DNA of 64,000 nt from Channallabes apus (lineage: Eukaryota > Chordata > Actinopteri > Siluriformes > Clariidae): positions 29,392,392-29,456,391 of the forward strand of contig CM060109.1 in assembly GCA_030522415.1 (NCBI GenBank), written 5' to 3'. The notes beneath the pieces were generated by a model that did no database searches, was not told the DNA's origin, and saw nothing but the letters and a program-made list of their open reading frames with translations. Of this stretch, positions 46,763-59,138 are shown piece by piece. Each line of letters begins with the position of its first letter. Positions within the stretch are counted from its first letter, which is position 1. A program made the translations under genes and the position numbers.

Positions 46763-47889
46763 TATTTCTTTGGTTTACTTTATAAATCTCCCCGCCCCCC
46801 TTTCTTTCACTCAGTCTAAAGCCCAAGTGGCTGCCTTGTTTTGGTTTAACGGACGTTACACTCTCACCTGTTAATGCTTTTATGTTATGAGGAGAATCAC
46901 CTGAATGGAAGTTGATCATCATATTGGAAGAAGATTATGAGAAGGAATGAAAAACCCAAATCAGTTTAATTCCACATACAGCATTAATATATTGGCTTCT
47001 GTTATGGTGTCAGTTTTGTTTCTTTGCTAAGCAACAGGAACATCACAGTGAAATGTCTTGTCTTCATAGTGTTTGGTTTGAAAGGAAAATCATCACAATA
47101 CACAGTGTTTCACAAAGGCCATTTAATCATGTTTATAAAGAAATTATGATATAAATTATAAATGTTTTATCGTCTCATGCAAGTTAAATGTTTTGTCAAG
47201 TCAAATGTATTATTGATTTGTACCAAATACCAAGCAGTCTAAAACCATCTGCGACTTTAAAATTTTGTAAAACAGATTGATTAGTTCTGTAATAGCTTCT
47301 TGCAATCAGATCATAATCACATAGTAAGATATAGGATGTCTTTATAAGCAGTTGACATTTATGGGAAACTGTGCGATATTAGATATGCCATTTCTTCAAC
47401 AAAAATTGCGTTTGCATACAGCCATTTAGTCAAAATGAGCATAAAATCTTAAAAGAAAGCAAAGTGAAGTGGCCACACTTCAGTTAAATTAGTGGCTAAA
47501 TCAGCATACCCTCTTGTATGACTTCGTCTAGGGCCTCACTGTAGCACTTTTGAAACCTGGCACTCGAGGCAGCGGTTATTCATCACCCTAAACTGTGTTA
47601 GCGTGCACGTACGAGTCGACTCCCTCTTTTCCCCGCCACTCGGGATTGTGAGTCATAGAATTGTTTCATCTCCCTAAGGTGACATTAATGTGGAGAGACG
47701 TGGTGACAAAAATGGGGTTGGTTTCCTGTGAGGCTGTCAAGCGGCATGCATTTTAAAGAAATGTAAACGTAGCAGCATGAGTAATTGATGAATGAGATGG
47801 TGCACAGGTGTGTCTCTGAAAAAATGTTTTGGCTATTCTCTTTGCTTTGCTTATTTAGAGTTTCTGAGTAAGCGTAAGTTTTCTGACCT
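46763..47889. other. Unassigned part of sec22a intron 1
   Basis: AT-rich sequence without recognised repeats. Its first 26 bases are an inverted copy of 44006-44033 (TTTATAAAGTAAACC...). Confidence 0.6.
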
Positions 47890-48416
47890 TGAATATATAT
47901 AATAAGCCAATCACATGGTAGCAACATAATGCATGTAGGCATGGTCAAGACAACCGGTTGAAGTTCAAACTGAGCATCGGAATGTGGAAGTAAGGTGATT
48001 TATGTGATTTTGAATGTTGCATGGTTGTTGGTACCAGATAACCTGGTCCGATTATTTCTAAAACTGCTGACCAACTGGTTTTTCACATACAACTCTCTAG
48101 GGTTTACAAAGAAGTGTCTGAAAAAGAGAAAATATCCAGTGAGCATCAGGTATCTGGGTGAAAATGTCTTATTGATGCCAAAGACCGGAGGAGAATGTCC
48201 AGCCTGGTTTGAGCTGATAGAAAGGCCCCAGTAACTCAAATAACATCTTGTTAGAGCCAAATTATACAGAAGAGCATCTCTGAATGCACAACACATCAAA
48301 CTTTGCAGCACATGAGCGACAGCAGCTGAAGACCCTGCCGGTTCTGTCAGCTAAGAACAGGACGTTGAGGCTACAGTTCACATAAGCTCACCAAAATTGG
48401 GCAATGAAAGACAAGT
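47890..48416 (+). mobile_element. Tc1-like N-terminal remnant
   Basis: It contains GCATGGTTGTTGGTACCAGA, TCTCTAGGGTTTACAAAGAA, AAAAGAGAAAATATCCAGTG and GCATCTCTGAATGCACAACA, which match the DNA-binding half of a widespread fish Tc1 family from memory. The catalytic half is absent and frames are broken. Confidence 0.6.
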
Positions 48417-49036
48417 GATGTGTTGGAAGCAGAGAAATGGGCAGGGGTAGGGATTTAAGCGACTTTAGCCCGATTTGGACGGGACTAGTTTTACAGGGGG
48501 TCATTAGAGAAATTTCTGTTTCACAGACGTACTTTGTCATTTTAATCCCGTCCGAATCTGCCATGTCTGTCTCTCTCTCACACGACCTCTGTAAAAATTA
48601 CAGAGCAAATTACCTACTGTTTTTCAGCAAACCCGGCGGTTCTCTGAGAAATCTAATCCCTTCCGAATGCGAATGTCTGTGATTGCTGAATATATATTTT
48701 TTTCCAAAACGCGTTTTCTTTTGTGTTTTGGTCAACATGAGCTACCGTACTATCACTAGCGCGCCGGTATTCAAGTTTGCGCACCAATAATGGATGTAGA
48801 TGTGGACATGTGGTCTTGTGCAACGCCCACATGTAAAACACAGACACTCCTACCTCCTACTCCTACCTAATAAACACGGAGATGTTAGTCCCGTTCGACT
48901 GCGTACATGAAATGGCGGACGTCGTCTGAAAAAAATTCAAACTCAAACGTCGTTTGGAAAACTAGTCCCGTCCGAATAGGGCTTTTGACAAGGATTTGCA
49001 TAGGAAAGTGTCAGAACATAGTGCATCGCCATTTTG
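48417..49036 (+). mobile_element. Second Tc1-like remnant, split by a MITE
   Basis: 48417-48467 (TGATGTGTTGGAAGCAGAGA...GCGACTTTA) and 48983-49036 (TTTTGACAAGG..., GAAAGTGTCAGAACATAGTG, CATCGCC) are pieces of one family, the one also seen at 19535. They were separated by the insertion at 48469-48982. Confidence 0.5.
48469..48982. mobile_element. MITE with CCCGTCC-type inverted ends
   Basis: Left end CCGATTTGGACGGGACTAGT and right end ACTAGTCCCGTCCGAATAGG are inverted over about 23 bp with 2-3 mismatches. A further internal copy of TAATCCCGTCCGAATCTG is at about 48543, with a variant, TAATCCCTTCCGAATGCG, at 48654. 514 bp, non-coding, richer in CpG than its surroundings. The superfamily was not determined; the target duplication is unclear. 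Confidence 0.75.
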
Positions 49037-49428
49037 GTTGTTGATCGGGAGTTCTACTTAAAAATTAGTCAGATGATCCTACTGTATAAACAGTGTACTG
49101 TTACTGTGAATAGTTATGATGACACACTTTTAAACTTTTTTAAGCAAGAATACTTTTTAATTCCTGTCTTTTGAATCAGGAATGTTTTCAAAAGTTTGGA
49201 CACCCTGCATAGTCAGTACTTGGTAACAATATCTTTTGTAGGTATTTGTACCCATTATTCCTTACAAAAGAATTTTAGTTCTGTTTTTTAAGCCACTGCC
49301 TGCAACACAAAAACACAAAGCATAATCCATCCCACCCTGTGTTCTCGTTTAGGGAGGAGGGTATTCTTGTTATGAAATTCTACACTTTTTTTACTCCAAT
49401 CATTCCTTTGCTCATTGTGGCAAAAAAA

Positions 49429-49455
49429 CACACACACACACAAAAAAAAATATAT

Positions 49456-49537
<82 letters not shown>
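49429..49537. repeat. (CA)n-A-(TA)n microsatellite
   Basis: A short CACACA run, an A tract and then about 42 TA units with one AA break at 49466. Confidence 0.93.
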
Positions 49538-49540
<3 letters not shown>

Positions 49541-49777
49541 GCTTTTAGTCCACAGGACTTTTTTGAATGTTTATTTGCAAACATCTGTCACTGACTGCTG
49601 TGGTACGAACACAGAAAAGGTTTTCTTATGGTGACTCTCCAGTGAAAGTCATATTTGTGTAGATGTTGCACAGTCGAACACCTGGCAATTCCAAACATTG
49701 ATTGTGAACAAGTGTTATGTCTAACGAGCTACGGTTCAGTATCACTGAATATTTCTGGTATTTTGTTTGTCCTTCAG

Positions 49778-49941
49778 TTTCACCAGCTCTCTGGGAGTCG
49801 GCTATATGATGGTATGCACAGAGAACTATCCCAATGTCTTGGCGTTCTGTTTCTTGGATGAGTTACAGAGAGAGTTCCTCGTCACATACGACACCAAGCG
49901 CATTACCAGTGCCGTCAGGCCCTACTCCTTCATTGAGTTTG
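49778..49941 (+). CDS. sec22a: sec22a coding exon 2
   Basis: 164 bp, acceptor CCTTCAG, donor GTGAGT at 49942. The first base completes Asn-61, then [40 protein letters not shown] and [14 protein letters not shown]. It forms the second half of the longin domain. It ends with G of an Asp codon. Confidence 0.96.
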
Positions 49942-50524
49942 GTGAGTTCTCTGCGTTGAAATTCTCTGTCTCTGCAACAATTTAAACAACTGTTACTGTA
50001 TCTACTGTAGCTCCTTGCACACTATTTAACCTAAACAAAACTGTAGACCAGATAATATGTAGGTGAAAAGATCTTAAAAAAACAAATTTAATATAAATTT
50101 TAATATATATTATTAATTATAAATAAAAAGCCATCAGCAAAACGATGCAGCATCGGGAGGTTGCATTAATGGTAAGACGTAATTTATTCATCATTGGTTA
50201 GCAACAGCATAACAATGTTATTAAAAAGAATTCAGAGACTTATTGTACTTTAAAAGTGTTGTTCTTACATAAAATGCACACATTTACTTGTATTTCGTTT
50301 TTAAACATATTGTATGGCTCTCGTGGAGTTACATTTTAAAATATATGGCGTTCATGGCTCTCTCAGCCAAAAAGGTTCCCGACCCCTGCTCTGTAGTGTG
50401 GGAAGAAGGCAAGTTTAGATTTAGTTTAAGTTATTTTACTCATTACAATAAAGTCATTTGTTAAAATATTTTATACAGATTGCAAATATATTTCCGCTGT
50501 GTTTGACTTTGGTATTTGTCCTAG
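49942..50524 (+). other. sec22a: sec22a intron 2
   Basis: 583 bp; its middle and 3' half are a hAT-like terminal fragment (50087-50388). Confidence 0.85.
50087..50388. mobile_element. hAT-like terminal fragment
   Basis: It ends GCCAAAAAGGTTCCCGACCC-CTG, the inverse of a CAGGGGTCGGGAACC terminus familiar from Charlie-type hAT elements. Upstream text (GGCTCTCGTGGAGTTACATT) fits the same end. No opposite terminus is seen, so it is truncated or deleted. Confidence 0.55.
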
Positions 50525-50704
50525 ACACCTTCATTCAGAAAACCAAGCAGCGATACAACAGTCCACGTTCTCTTTCCACAAAGATTAATCTGGCTGACAT
50601 GCAGACAGAGATCAAGCTGCGGCCCCCGTACCAGCTCTCTCCTGAAGACCTGAGCTCGATTAACGGCTTCTCCCACAGCACTGCTCCCAAATATAAAGGC
50701 ATAG
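50525..50704 (+). CDS. sec22a: sec22a coding exon 3
   Basis: 180 bp, acceptor TGTCCTAG, donor GTACTG at 50705. It encodes [40 protein letters not shown] and [19 protein letters not shown], the linker between the longin domain and the membrane segments. The [13 protein letters not shown] and IKLRPPYQ stretches are nearly identical to human. The serine-rich end is the variable part. Confidence 0.95.
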
Positions 50705-51143
50705 GTACTGACCGTGTTACGTGACCACTTTACGTGACCTTACAGTTATTGAAAATATAAAAACATGTTCAACTCATTATTTGTTTTATGCTGTATCGTG
50801 CCTTGCAGTGGTCATGACAGTGTGACTCTCTCTGATTACTCCCCCTCGACAAGAACATTTTAGGAATACTACAAAGCTGATCTATCTGTAATGTGACAAG
50901 ATGGTGCTGTATTGTATTACAGTTGAATTTGTGTTTTAGGTTTAGCATTTCAAATGTAACATCTGATCAGTGAAATTGAAAAGCAAAAGCATTTCTTCAG
51001 TAAATAGTTTATTTCCTATTCATAATATGTTCATAATATATATTCAAGATCAACAGACTTAAAAAAAAGAATTGTTTATTTTGGTTATTTTCGTCTTTTT
51101 TGGTGCAGGATTCTTATATATTTAATTTGTTTTCCATTTGTAG
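50705..51143 (+). other. sec22a: sec22a intron 3
   Basis: 439 bp of AT-rich sequence; nothing recognised. Confidence 0.85.
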
Positions 51144-51262
51144 CTCCTAATCAAATGTTGGAGCCGGTCACCTTGCCAGGCATAGTGGCATGCGTCCTGA
51201 GTATTCTATGCGGTGCACTCAACTTACTACGTGGAGTCCATGCCATAGAGAGCATAATGCAG
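51144..51262 (+). CDS. sec22a: sec22a coding exon 4
   Basis: 119 bp, acceptor TTTGTAG, donor GTAAAC at 51263. It encodes [20 protein letters not shown] and [19 protein letters not shown]. The first hydrophobic segment spans [17 protein letters not shown]. Ends in phase 0. Confidence 0.96.
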
Positions 51263-51478
51263 GTAAACTTTCCTTATGCCCACATTTGATATTGGACAGG
51301 AATGATATTTAGGCCGTTATGTAACAGCAATTTTGACTCAATAGTTCCCCCTCTTAGCCCCTGCTAGCCATCTACAGCAGCTTAATTAATCTAACAAAGA
51401 ATTTCTTTGTGCAATTAGTTCATGCTGGATCGTTCCTTAATGCGGTACACTTTCTCCTTTTTTCTGCTCTATCCGCAG

Positions 51479-51544
51479 AACGAGGACGAAGACTTTAATT
51501 ATGTAATTGCCTTCTTCCTGGGAACGGCTGCCTGTCTATATCAG
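51479..51544 (+). CDS. sec22a: sec22a coding exon 5
   Basis: 66 bp, phase 0 at both ends, after a 216-bp intron. It encodes NEDEDFNYVIAFFLGTAACL then YQ. The acidic stretch precedes the second membrane segment. Donor GTAAGT at 51545. Confidence 0.95.
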
Positions 51545-52322
51545 GTAAGTTGGAGTCATCCATCAAGCGCTCGAGTGACTTACAGCATTCATTTCCTTTA
51601 ACATGGAGGGAGGGGAGGGCAGCTGATGTAGCCCTGTTCGTAGGGGAAAAAAGGCAGCATCAGTGCTGATGTTACTCAAATAGTCCAGTGCCATTCAAAA
51701 GTCATTCACACTATGCCAGCAAAAGCATTTTAGCAAGAGAGCGAACCAAGTAAAAGTACAACTTTTAAAAATGTTAAGCATTTACATGCAGGTGGCAAGG
51801 ACTTGGACAAGGACTCAACCTAAAATTAAACAATTAACGTTGTTCTCGGGGAAGATGGAGACATTTAAAAGGGTTGATAGACTGAAGTGAAATGCACAAG
51901 GCAAGAAAGTGCACTGACCCTTAACTTTCTGCTGATGCTACAGCTTGTGGACAGAAGTGTGTGTTCACCTGACCATCACATGCTTATGTGCTTATCGAAC
52001 AAATGGTTGGGAAAGAAGACCTGATTCACAGGCGATTTCCCAGGTCACTGGGATGCACCATTTTGTGGAAGGCTCACATATGGATGTGAAGGTCAGGTGT
52101 CCATAATATTTTGGCCACATGGTGTATTTTTACAAATATTTTTTAAAGAATGTAACCTGATTAGATTTTTGTCATGTTTTCGTATGTAAGACGTTAATAA
52201 ATAAATGCTCATCTTTATCTTGCATGCCAGTAAATTTGCAGAAATTATGGAACAGTACTCTGTGTTGTGAAAACGTTTGTGCTGCACAAAGTGACAAAGC
52301 GATCTCTGTCTCCATTGTGCAG
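51545..52322 (+). other. sec22a: sec22a intron 5 with Tc1 terminal fragment
   Basis: 778 bp. The segment about 51930-52128 contains CAGGTGTCCATAATATTTTG-GCCACATGGTGTA, the same terminal motif as at 22470-22502, so it is the 3' end of that Tc1-like family. The remainder is unassigned. Confidence 0.6.
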
Positions 52323-52523
52323 TGTTACTTATTCGCGTACTTCGCGGTGTGGAGGAACATCAAATCATTCCTGGCCTTTTCTCTCATCTGCCTGAGCAAC
52401 ATGTACCTGTATGAACTGCGCAACACGTGGCAGATCCTGTTCCACGTCACAGTCGGGGCTTTCATCACTCTGCAGATCCACCTAAGGCAGCCACAGGGCA
52501 AAGCTCCTGACTACAATGTATGA
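52323..52523 (+). CDS. sec22a: sec22a last coding exon
   Basis: 201 bp, acceptor TTGTGCAG, TGA at 52521-52523. It encodes [60 protein letters not shown] and APDYNV. It holds the last two hydrophobic segments and a short polar tail ending like human (APDY-V). Confidence 0.97.
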   Translation, partial: CYLFAYFAVWRNIKSFLAFSLICLSNMYLYELRNTWQILFHVTVGAFITLQIHLRQPQGKAPDYNV

Positions 52524-52774
52524 ACACCTGCGCATATGCACACGCGTTCTCTCACAAACACATAAAACTTTCCCCAAAGGTACCAGAAGACTGAATGATG
52601 CTGATATATGAGGTGTTGGCCCTGGATTTTTTGGATTATGTGAGTCATTGATCATCAAACAGACTGAATGTAGAGTCAACAGCTCAGGATCCAATAGCAG
52701 TTTAATTGCTCTGGTCATAGTATTACTGTACATGTTCACTGGTTTTGCATTTTGTGGCAAATTTGTAAAAAATT

Positions 52775-52788
52775 AATAAATAAATAAA
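52775..52788 (+). terminator. sec22a: Candidate sec22a polyadenylation signals
   Basis: Three overlapping AATAAA hexamers about 250 bp after the stop codon. They would give a short 3' untranslated region. Confidence 0.5.
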
Positions 52789-54614
52789 ATGAAAAAAGTC
52801 TATACTGATTTTCAAAAGGATGCAAATAAGTAATTTCTTTATATTTTTGGTTCATGGATATTATTTTAAAAAATTGTCATCATAGATTGTACCAAATATG
52901 CAAGACGTATTAGGTCATATAACAGATGTACCATTACCACAGTGATTTAGAACAACACTCAGCAACAACCTTCTAAATTTTTTTTTTTATCAACAAAGTA
53001 TTTTACAAAATATTTTCAACATAGGTAACATAAGAGTTTATCTATCTTGAGGTTGCTGTTATCAAACTGCATTGCCCTTAAAGCGCATTCAGACCTGTTG
53101 TCATGAGGATGATGTGTGCAGTTGTCTCAGTAGTCTCTGTGCTGCCTGCAGCTTTGTCTGGTTGCTGATGGATTCAGCTCTCCTTTGGCTCTTTCATGGC
53201 AGAGGAGTGGCCTGCTGATATATAGACTTCTGTTTACCACCAGAGGCTTTTAGCTCTTTTTCAGCTCCCAGCGGGCACCGGCAAACTAAACCCTGACAAC
53301 TGAATGAATGCTTCCTGTTATATTTATGTGCCTGCTTGTAGATCGTGCTAAAGAAAACAGTGCTGACCGATGATGTGTTTTTGAATCTGTGCCAAGGGAC
53401 CTTCACCAAAGGTTAAATACTAGTGACATTATTATATCAGACTCTGTGTTTTCAGTCTTATTGTCCAGTAGCTATAGGGGTCCCACATCTTTGACTTATT
53501 ATGGGATTAAAATTAATGTTTTGTTTTAAACAAAATGGTGAATGGCCTGCTACTTACATCTGCTCTCTTTTGTATGCAGAATAGCATCAATTCACTAGCA
53601 TCATTATTATAAACATGAGAAAAAAAATCCTAGTTCATGTTGGGGTTAGAAATTAAGTTGTCAGTATGTTGGGATCACCTACAGTACATACATGTAGCAC
53701 TTACACTCACAAGGCCTTTAACAAGTACAATTCCAGGCCTTAACCCATGTGTTGCTGTAATCCATGGAGAGATTAAGTTTAAGCACTGATCACTGTTCTG
53801 TATTACACAGGAGCTCAATTGGGTTCAAATCCAGAAAGGCAATCAATGCAAATCACAGTTTTGTTTGTTCTTATAACAATACATTTATTGATTTGGATGT
53901 ACGTGTGTCTTGATCCTGGAAGAAGAGAAGTTTTTTGGGATTTTAAAAAGCCTTGGCATTTTGTAAATCCGGGGATTTCACCAATCTTCAAAAGTTCCTG
54001 TGAATTACGAGGCACAAAGTCTCAGTGTTCATTATCCACCACTATATTCTATAGTGATAAATAGAGTGATAAACTCAGGCCAGAAAATTACATTCTTCAC
54101 TCTGATGCAGTTTCTAACTGCAACATCCTGCTTATCATTGTTCAGGTACAGCACTTCATCAAACACCTTTTTCTGGTTTCTACTTCTGGCTAGTAGTTGC
54201 TTATGACTAGGAAAAACTATAGATTGTGGCAATTTGAACAACAAGGGCATAATTTATGACCGGAAGATCTTGCATAATTTTGTAGAATAATCTCAACTGT
54301 CAAATAAATTTGCAAATCCTGTATGTAGTGTGACTATTTATTTACGAGTTTTCAGTACTGGCACTTTGATGATTTTCGCTGCTTGAACATAAAGCGGTAT
54401 GAAAAGGGTTTGATTATGCATTTTGGGAGGTTATTTAAAATACACATGTAACATGAATGTTTGACAACTTGATTACTGTTGATTTTTAAATAAAAGCTAT
54501 CCCAGTTTATGCTTACGTGCATATAAGCTATCATCTTTATTGTTCTGTATTTTTAGAGGGAAATTCTCTTTTGCTTTAGATTTATGTTGTTGGACTTTTG
54601 GCTGCTTCTGGCAA

Positions 54615-54712
54615 GGCGGTCGGCACAGCAATTTATCGGGGCTTAGGACCAGTGACTGGGAATTAAACCCGGACCTTCCGCATGGCCGGCGAGAAACCTA
54701 CCACTGAGCCAC
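54615..54712 (-). repeat. tRNA-derived SINE head, family C (minus)
   Basis: On the minus strand it carries a perfect A-box TGGCTCAGTGG (54701-54711) and a B-box GGTTTAATTCC (54659-54669), 31 bases apart. It differs from families A and B. Not a tRNA gene: the acceptor stem does not close. Confidence 0.55.
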
Positions 54713-55813
54713 CAATGCCCTTGTTTTATATTTATATCAAGTTCTCAAATGGCTTAAGATGATTATACATTAGACCTTTCTTTTACTTCTTTCACTTCTT
54801 TCTTCTATTTCTTTTCTTTCTTTTTATTTCTCTCTGTTCTTTCTTACTTTTTTTCCTTTTTTCGCCACCCACTCTCCCCTTGGCTGTGATACCACAAGCT
54901 TGGCACACACATGGCTTTAGACATACCTTATCTCATCACTTTGCAGAACCTCTGAAGATCTGGACTTGGGAACATCTCTCTGCTGCCATTTTAAGGTTTC
55001 TTCAGAAATGTTCAAGTCCAGGTTGATTAGGTAAGTAATTACCTGGCTTTGTCCTGAAGCCACTCCTGGATTGAACTTTGTGTGTTGAGTCATTCTCAGG
55101 TAGGAAGGTGCACATTTAACCACTCAAAAGTTCTCTTGAATGCCAGTGTACCTTTCTCTCTTCATATTGTTCCTAATTCTGACAAGCCTTTAGTTCCCTG
55201 CTGTTGAGAACAGGCTCACGCTTTGTCATCATGCTCTGACATATCAGTGCTTCTCATGGAGGCTTCCAATATTAATTCTTCAATAGTTCTACAACATATG
55301 TACTACTGTAGATCAAAAGTGAATGCTTAATGGATTGCTGCAGCTTTCAATACTCCTTTATATAATTGCAATCCATTTCTATCGCACACTGTAATCACAC
55401 GGAGAAGAGGTTATTACGGTGATGGTTTGTTCTGCATTTTTAGAACGGGCCATTTCCTCCAGAGCAGCGTGACTAATGAGCCTAATGGACCAGGTTTGCT
55501 TTCGTCATGCTGACTGCACTGACACAGGTGAAACACTGACTGGCACAGCTTGCAGTTCTGCAAATTATGGCCCATTTTTACACAAATGCAGGCTAAACAG
55601 CAATGTGCCCATAATTGCAAGGACTCCAACATCTTTTTTTTTTTTTTTTTTGCTGATATGTGACAAGTGAACTAATTTCTTACTTCTGCTTCATAAACTT
55701 TGTGGAGATTTTAAGGGAGTCCATAGGGGCTTCAAAAAACATATGGCACACACTTTAAACTACAGTACTTTAAATCTAGAATCATTAAGGGTTGTTTACT
55801 TACTTGACTGTCT

Positions 55814-55910
55814 AAAACTCCCTGAGATGATGAAGAATAAACCTGGAGAGGAACCAGACTCAAAAGGAATCACATCCTCATGTGGGTCAAACCAGATAGT
55901 ATGACCATAA
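55814..55910. repeat. Dispersed repeat, copy 2
   Basis: Short copy of the repeat at 1629-2105, sharing CCTGGAGAGGAACCAGACTC and the following CATCCTCAT. Confidence 0.55.
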
Positions 55911-56034
55911 ATAAATCCCTTCAATAATTATGTGCTATGAGGTCGAAAATGCATAGAGAAGTCTTAAGTAACCTACTTGTTTAAAAGTCATGAATTTTCC
56001 TAATTTGTTCCTAAAACAAAAAGTCACACAGAGG

Positions 56035-56298
56035 GCACAGGGCAGGTTAACTGGATGAGGTGCCAGCCCATCTCAGGATGCACACTCACACACACAATCC
56101 TACACTATTGGCAACTACATTAAACACCAAATAGTTTAACACGTTGTTGGACTGTGGGGAAACCGGAGTAGCCAGAGAAAGCCCACACAGCATGGGGAGA
56201 ACATGCAACTACACACACACCCAGACTGGAGGAAAGATTAAGACCACCCAACCGGAGGTACAAGGCAACAGTATTAACCGCGGAGCCACAGTGCCCCC
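56035..56298 (-). repeat. Old SINE, family A-like (minus)
   Basis: It contains TTGTTGGACTGTGGGGAAAC, CATGGGGAGAACATGCAACT and a closing GGAGCCACAGTGCCCCCT, the inverse of a tRNA-like head. Strongly diverged. Confidence 0.5.
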
Positions 56299-57343
56299 TG
56301 ATTTAAGAAATGCTAAATGCTACACTGTTTATTGGCTATTAAAGAAGAAACTTATATTCATGCATTTTTTTTAAGTACATAATCGTTTGAAGGAATTTTA
56401 TTCATTATTGCTGCAAATTTATTTCTTTGAAATTAATTTGCTATATCATACGCTTTTTGGAAAAGAAGCAGAACTCAATACCAGTGATGATGGTGACGCC
56501 TCCACCGCCAAGTCCAGTGCTCCTAATATAAATGTACTTCCAATAGAGAGGAAGCTAAAGAAAAACTATTTCAGACATTTGTGCTTGTTGTGACCTTGAC
56601 CCTATAGGAATCAATTCCAAATTTGGATCAGTTTATCTGCTAGTTACACTGATTATTTTAATATAATTCCTACAACAAATATTCAAGCACTTCTGGATTA
56701 GATATCATGCTACCGAGGACCTTGGATGAACAAATGGACTTGAGGGGCTGAAAATAAAAGAGCCTTGATATCCTTAATATGGTTGTGTAATTAACACCTC
56801 TGTATGACACACAGGAAGGAAGCTAGTAAGGAAACACTCTCAGACATTGTTATGACCTTCATATGATCCTCATGGTTGATGATAATTTCATATTAATGCA
56901 TTAAAACATTAAACCTCTTGTTCTCGAGCTATAGCGCTAATGAGAGTCCCGGATGGGCAGGCGGACAAACAGACTAAAATGGCACAGGCATACAAATTGG
57001 AAAACCTGTCCTGATTCAGGCATATGTAATTTTAGATGATTACCTCAGTTATTCCATCTAAGAGATTCCTAAATCTCAATTTTCTTTGTAGAATTATTTG
57101 GGGGGAAAAAATTCAATGACACAAGAAACATGCTCACTTGTAGAAGTGGTTTTCCCTATGGAAGCATGTCCGAGTGTATTTAAATCCCAGTCACCTGCTC
57201 CTTTCATGCTCAGCACAAAGCGGTTTTCTTCAGTGCAGAAACTTAAAAGGTTTTGTAATGGCATTGGTTTAATTACACCAGACTAGTGTGTATCGAGCAA
57301 TGACTTTCAAATCAGTTTTTTATTATTCTGTATGGTGTTTTGG

Positions 57344-58827
57344 TATAAAGTGGTGTTTAAAATAATAGCAGTGTGTTGAAAAAAGTAAGTAAAGCTCCAT
57401 ATCCATATAATAACTTTAAAAAAATTGAAATCACATAAATGCATTGGACATGGACAAGTGAAGAAAAACAAATATTAGTCTGTTGTGCAAAAAAATAGCG
57501 AGTTCAATTAGAGAGGTAAATTATTCTGTGAAAAACAGGTGTCAAGCAAGCCCCCCTTATTTAAGGATAAATGCAGAAAAGGTTGTCCTGTGCATTTCTC
57601 TCTGAAAATCAGAGTAAAATGGGTTGTCCAGACATTGTTCAGAAGAACAGCATACTTTGATTCAAAAGTTGATTAGAGATGGGAAAACGTACAAAGAAGT
57701 GCAGACAATGATCGGCTGCTCTGCTAAAATGATACCAAATCATTTTTAAGCTTTAAAATTGAGACCAAAACCAGAAAGACGTGGAAGAAAACGGAAAACT
57801 ACCATTCGAATGGGTCGAAGAATAACAAAATTGACTCAAAGAACATCTAAAGTTACCTGTTAGTGCTGTTACTGTTAGAAGACGGCTATGTGAAGTCAAG
57901 CTATCAGCAAGAAGCCCCCGCAAGTCCCACTGTTGAAAAAAAGACATGTGCTGAAGAGGTTACAGTTCGCCAAAGAACACATTGACTGGCCTAAAGAGAA
58001 ATGGTGCAATATTTTGTGGATTGATGAAAGCAAGATTGTTCTTCTTGGGTCTAGAGGCTGCAGACAGTTTGTCAGGCCCCCAAACACTGAATTCAAGCCA
58101 CAGTACACGGTGAATACAGTGAAGCATGGAGGCACAAGCATCATGATATGGGGATGTAGCTTCTCGTACTATGGTGTTGGGCCTATTTATCACATTTCAG
58201 GGATCATGGATCAGTTTTACATCAGAATACTTAAAGAGGTCATGTTGCCTCATGCTAAAGAGGAAATGCCCTTGAAATGGGTGTTTCAACAAGACAACGA
58301 CCCCAAACACAGCAGTAAGCGAGCAGCATCTCGGTTCCAGACCAACAAGATTAACATTATGGAGTGTCCAGCCCAATCCCTAGACCTTAATCTAATAGAA
58401 AACTTGTGGCCTGACATTAAAAATGCTGTTTCTGAGGCAAAGCCAAGAAATCCAGAGGAATTGTGGTGTGTAGTACAATTATTACAGATGTGAAGCAGTT
58501 CTCAGAAAACATGGTTATACAACAAAATATTAGTTCAGAGATGCACAAGAAAGATTAAACTTCAAGCATTTTTGTTTAAATGGTAAATTCATCACTTTAT
58601 AAAGATTAATGATAACACTGCTATTTTTTTAACAAGCTAATATTTGTTTTTCTTCACTTGCATTAAACTAATAATACATTTATCACATTTTTCTTCCATG
58701 TTGTGATTCAGAATAGAATGTACAGGGTGTCCAATGTATTTATGTGATTTAAATGAAAAGTTATTATATGGATATGGAGCTTTACTCACATTTTTCAACC
58801 CACTGCTATTATTTTGAACACTTTATT
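57344..58827 (+). mobile_element. Decayed Tc1 element
   Basis: Inverted ends share AAAATAATAGCAGTG and AGTAAAGCTCCATATCCATA (left about 57358-57404, right about 58762-58813). The outermost bases read TATAAAGTG on the left and CACTTTAT on the right. The interior has a plus-strand transposase remnant with stops, frameshifts and deletions. Edges are accurate to a few bases. Confidence 0.85.
57619..58533 (+). pseudogene. Tc1 transposase, decayed
   Basis: ATG at 57619, but the N-terminal half is broken by frameshifts and stops. From 57933 a 186-residue frame is open: [20 protein letters not shown], first Asp in [14 protein letters not shown], second Asp in [12 protein letters not shown], Glu in [10 protein letters not shown]. 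The usual Pro before Ile-Glu is Leu here. Near 58490 a segment is missing; the family C-terminus (GYTTKY-like) ends at 58531-58533. Confidence 0.85.
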
Positions 58828-59098
58828 TAGAAAATTTTCTATCCAATATGCTAGTATGATCAAATAATGCCACTGCTGGTCGCAGTGAAGCCCAGGGTGT
58901 TGTGATATCGCTCTTTCGCTTAATTGGACAATTATATAATGTGATATAATGGATATTATAAGCCTATTATATCCGTCATACACGTTTGGTGATGATATGC
59001 ACTGTATTGTTATGTAATGAACCGAACGGAATGAATGAATGGCTGATGCAAAGCTAAGAAATGGTACTGCTGCCACCCTTTGGATGTTTTATGCAACA

Positions 59099-59101
<3 letters not shown>

Positions 59102-59138
<37 letters not shown>
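59102..59138. repeat. (GT)n microsatellite
   Basis: About 18 GT units following ACATCC. Confidence 0.95.

Noticed and set aside
56387..56593. 68-residue frame containing a Ser/Ala-rich segment
   Set aside because: No family recognised and no exon-like boundaries.
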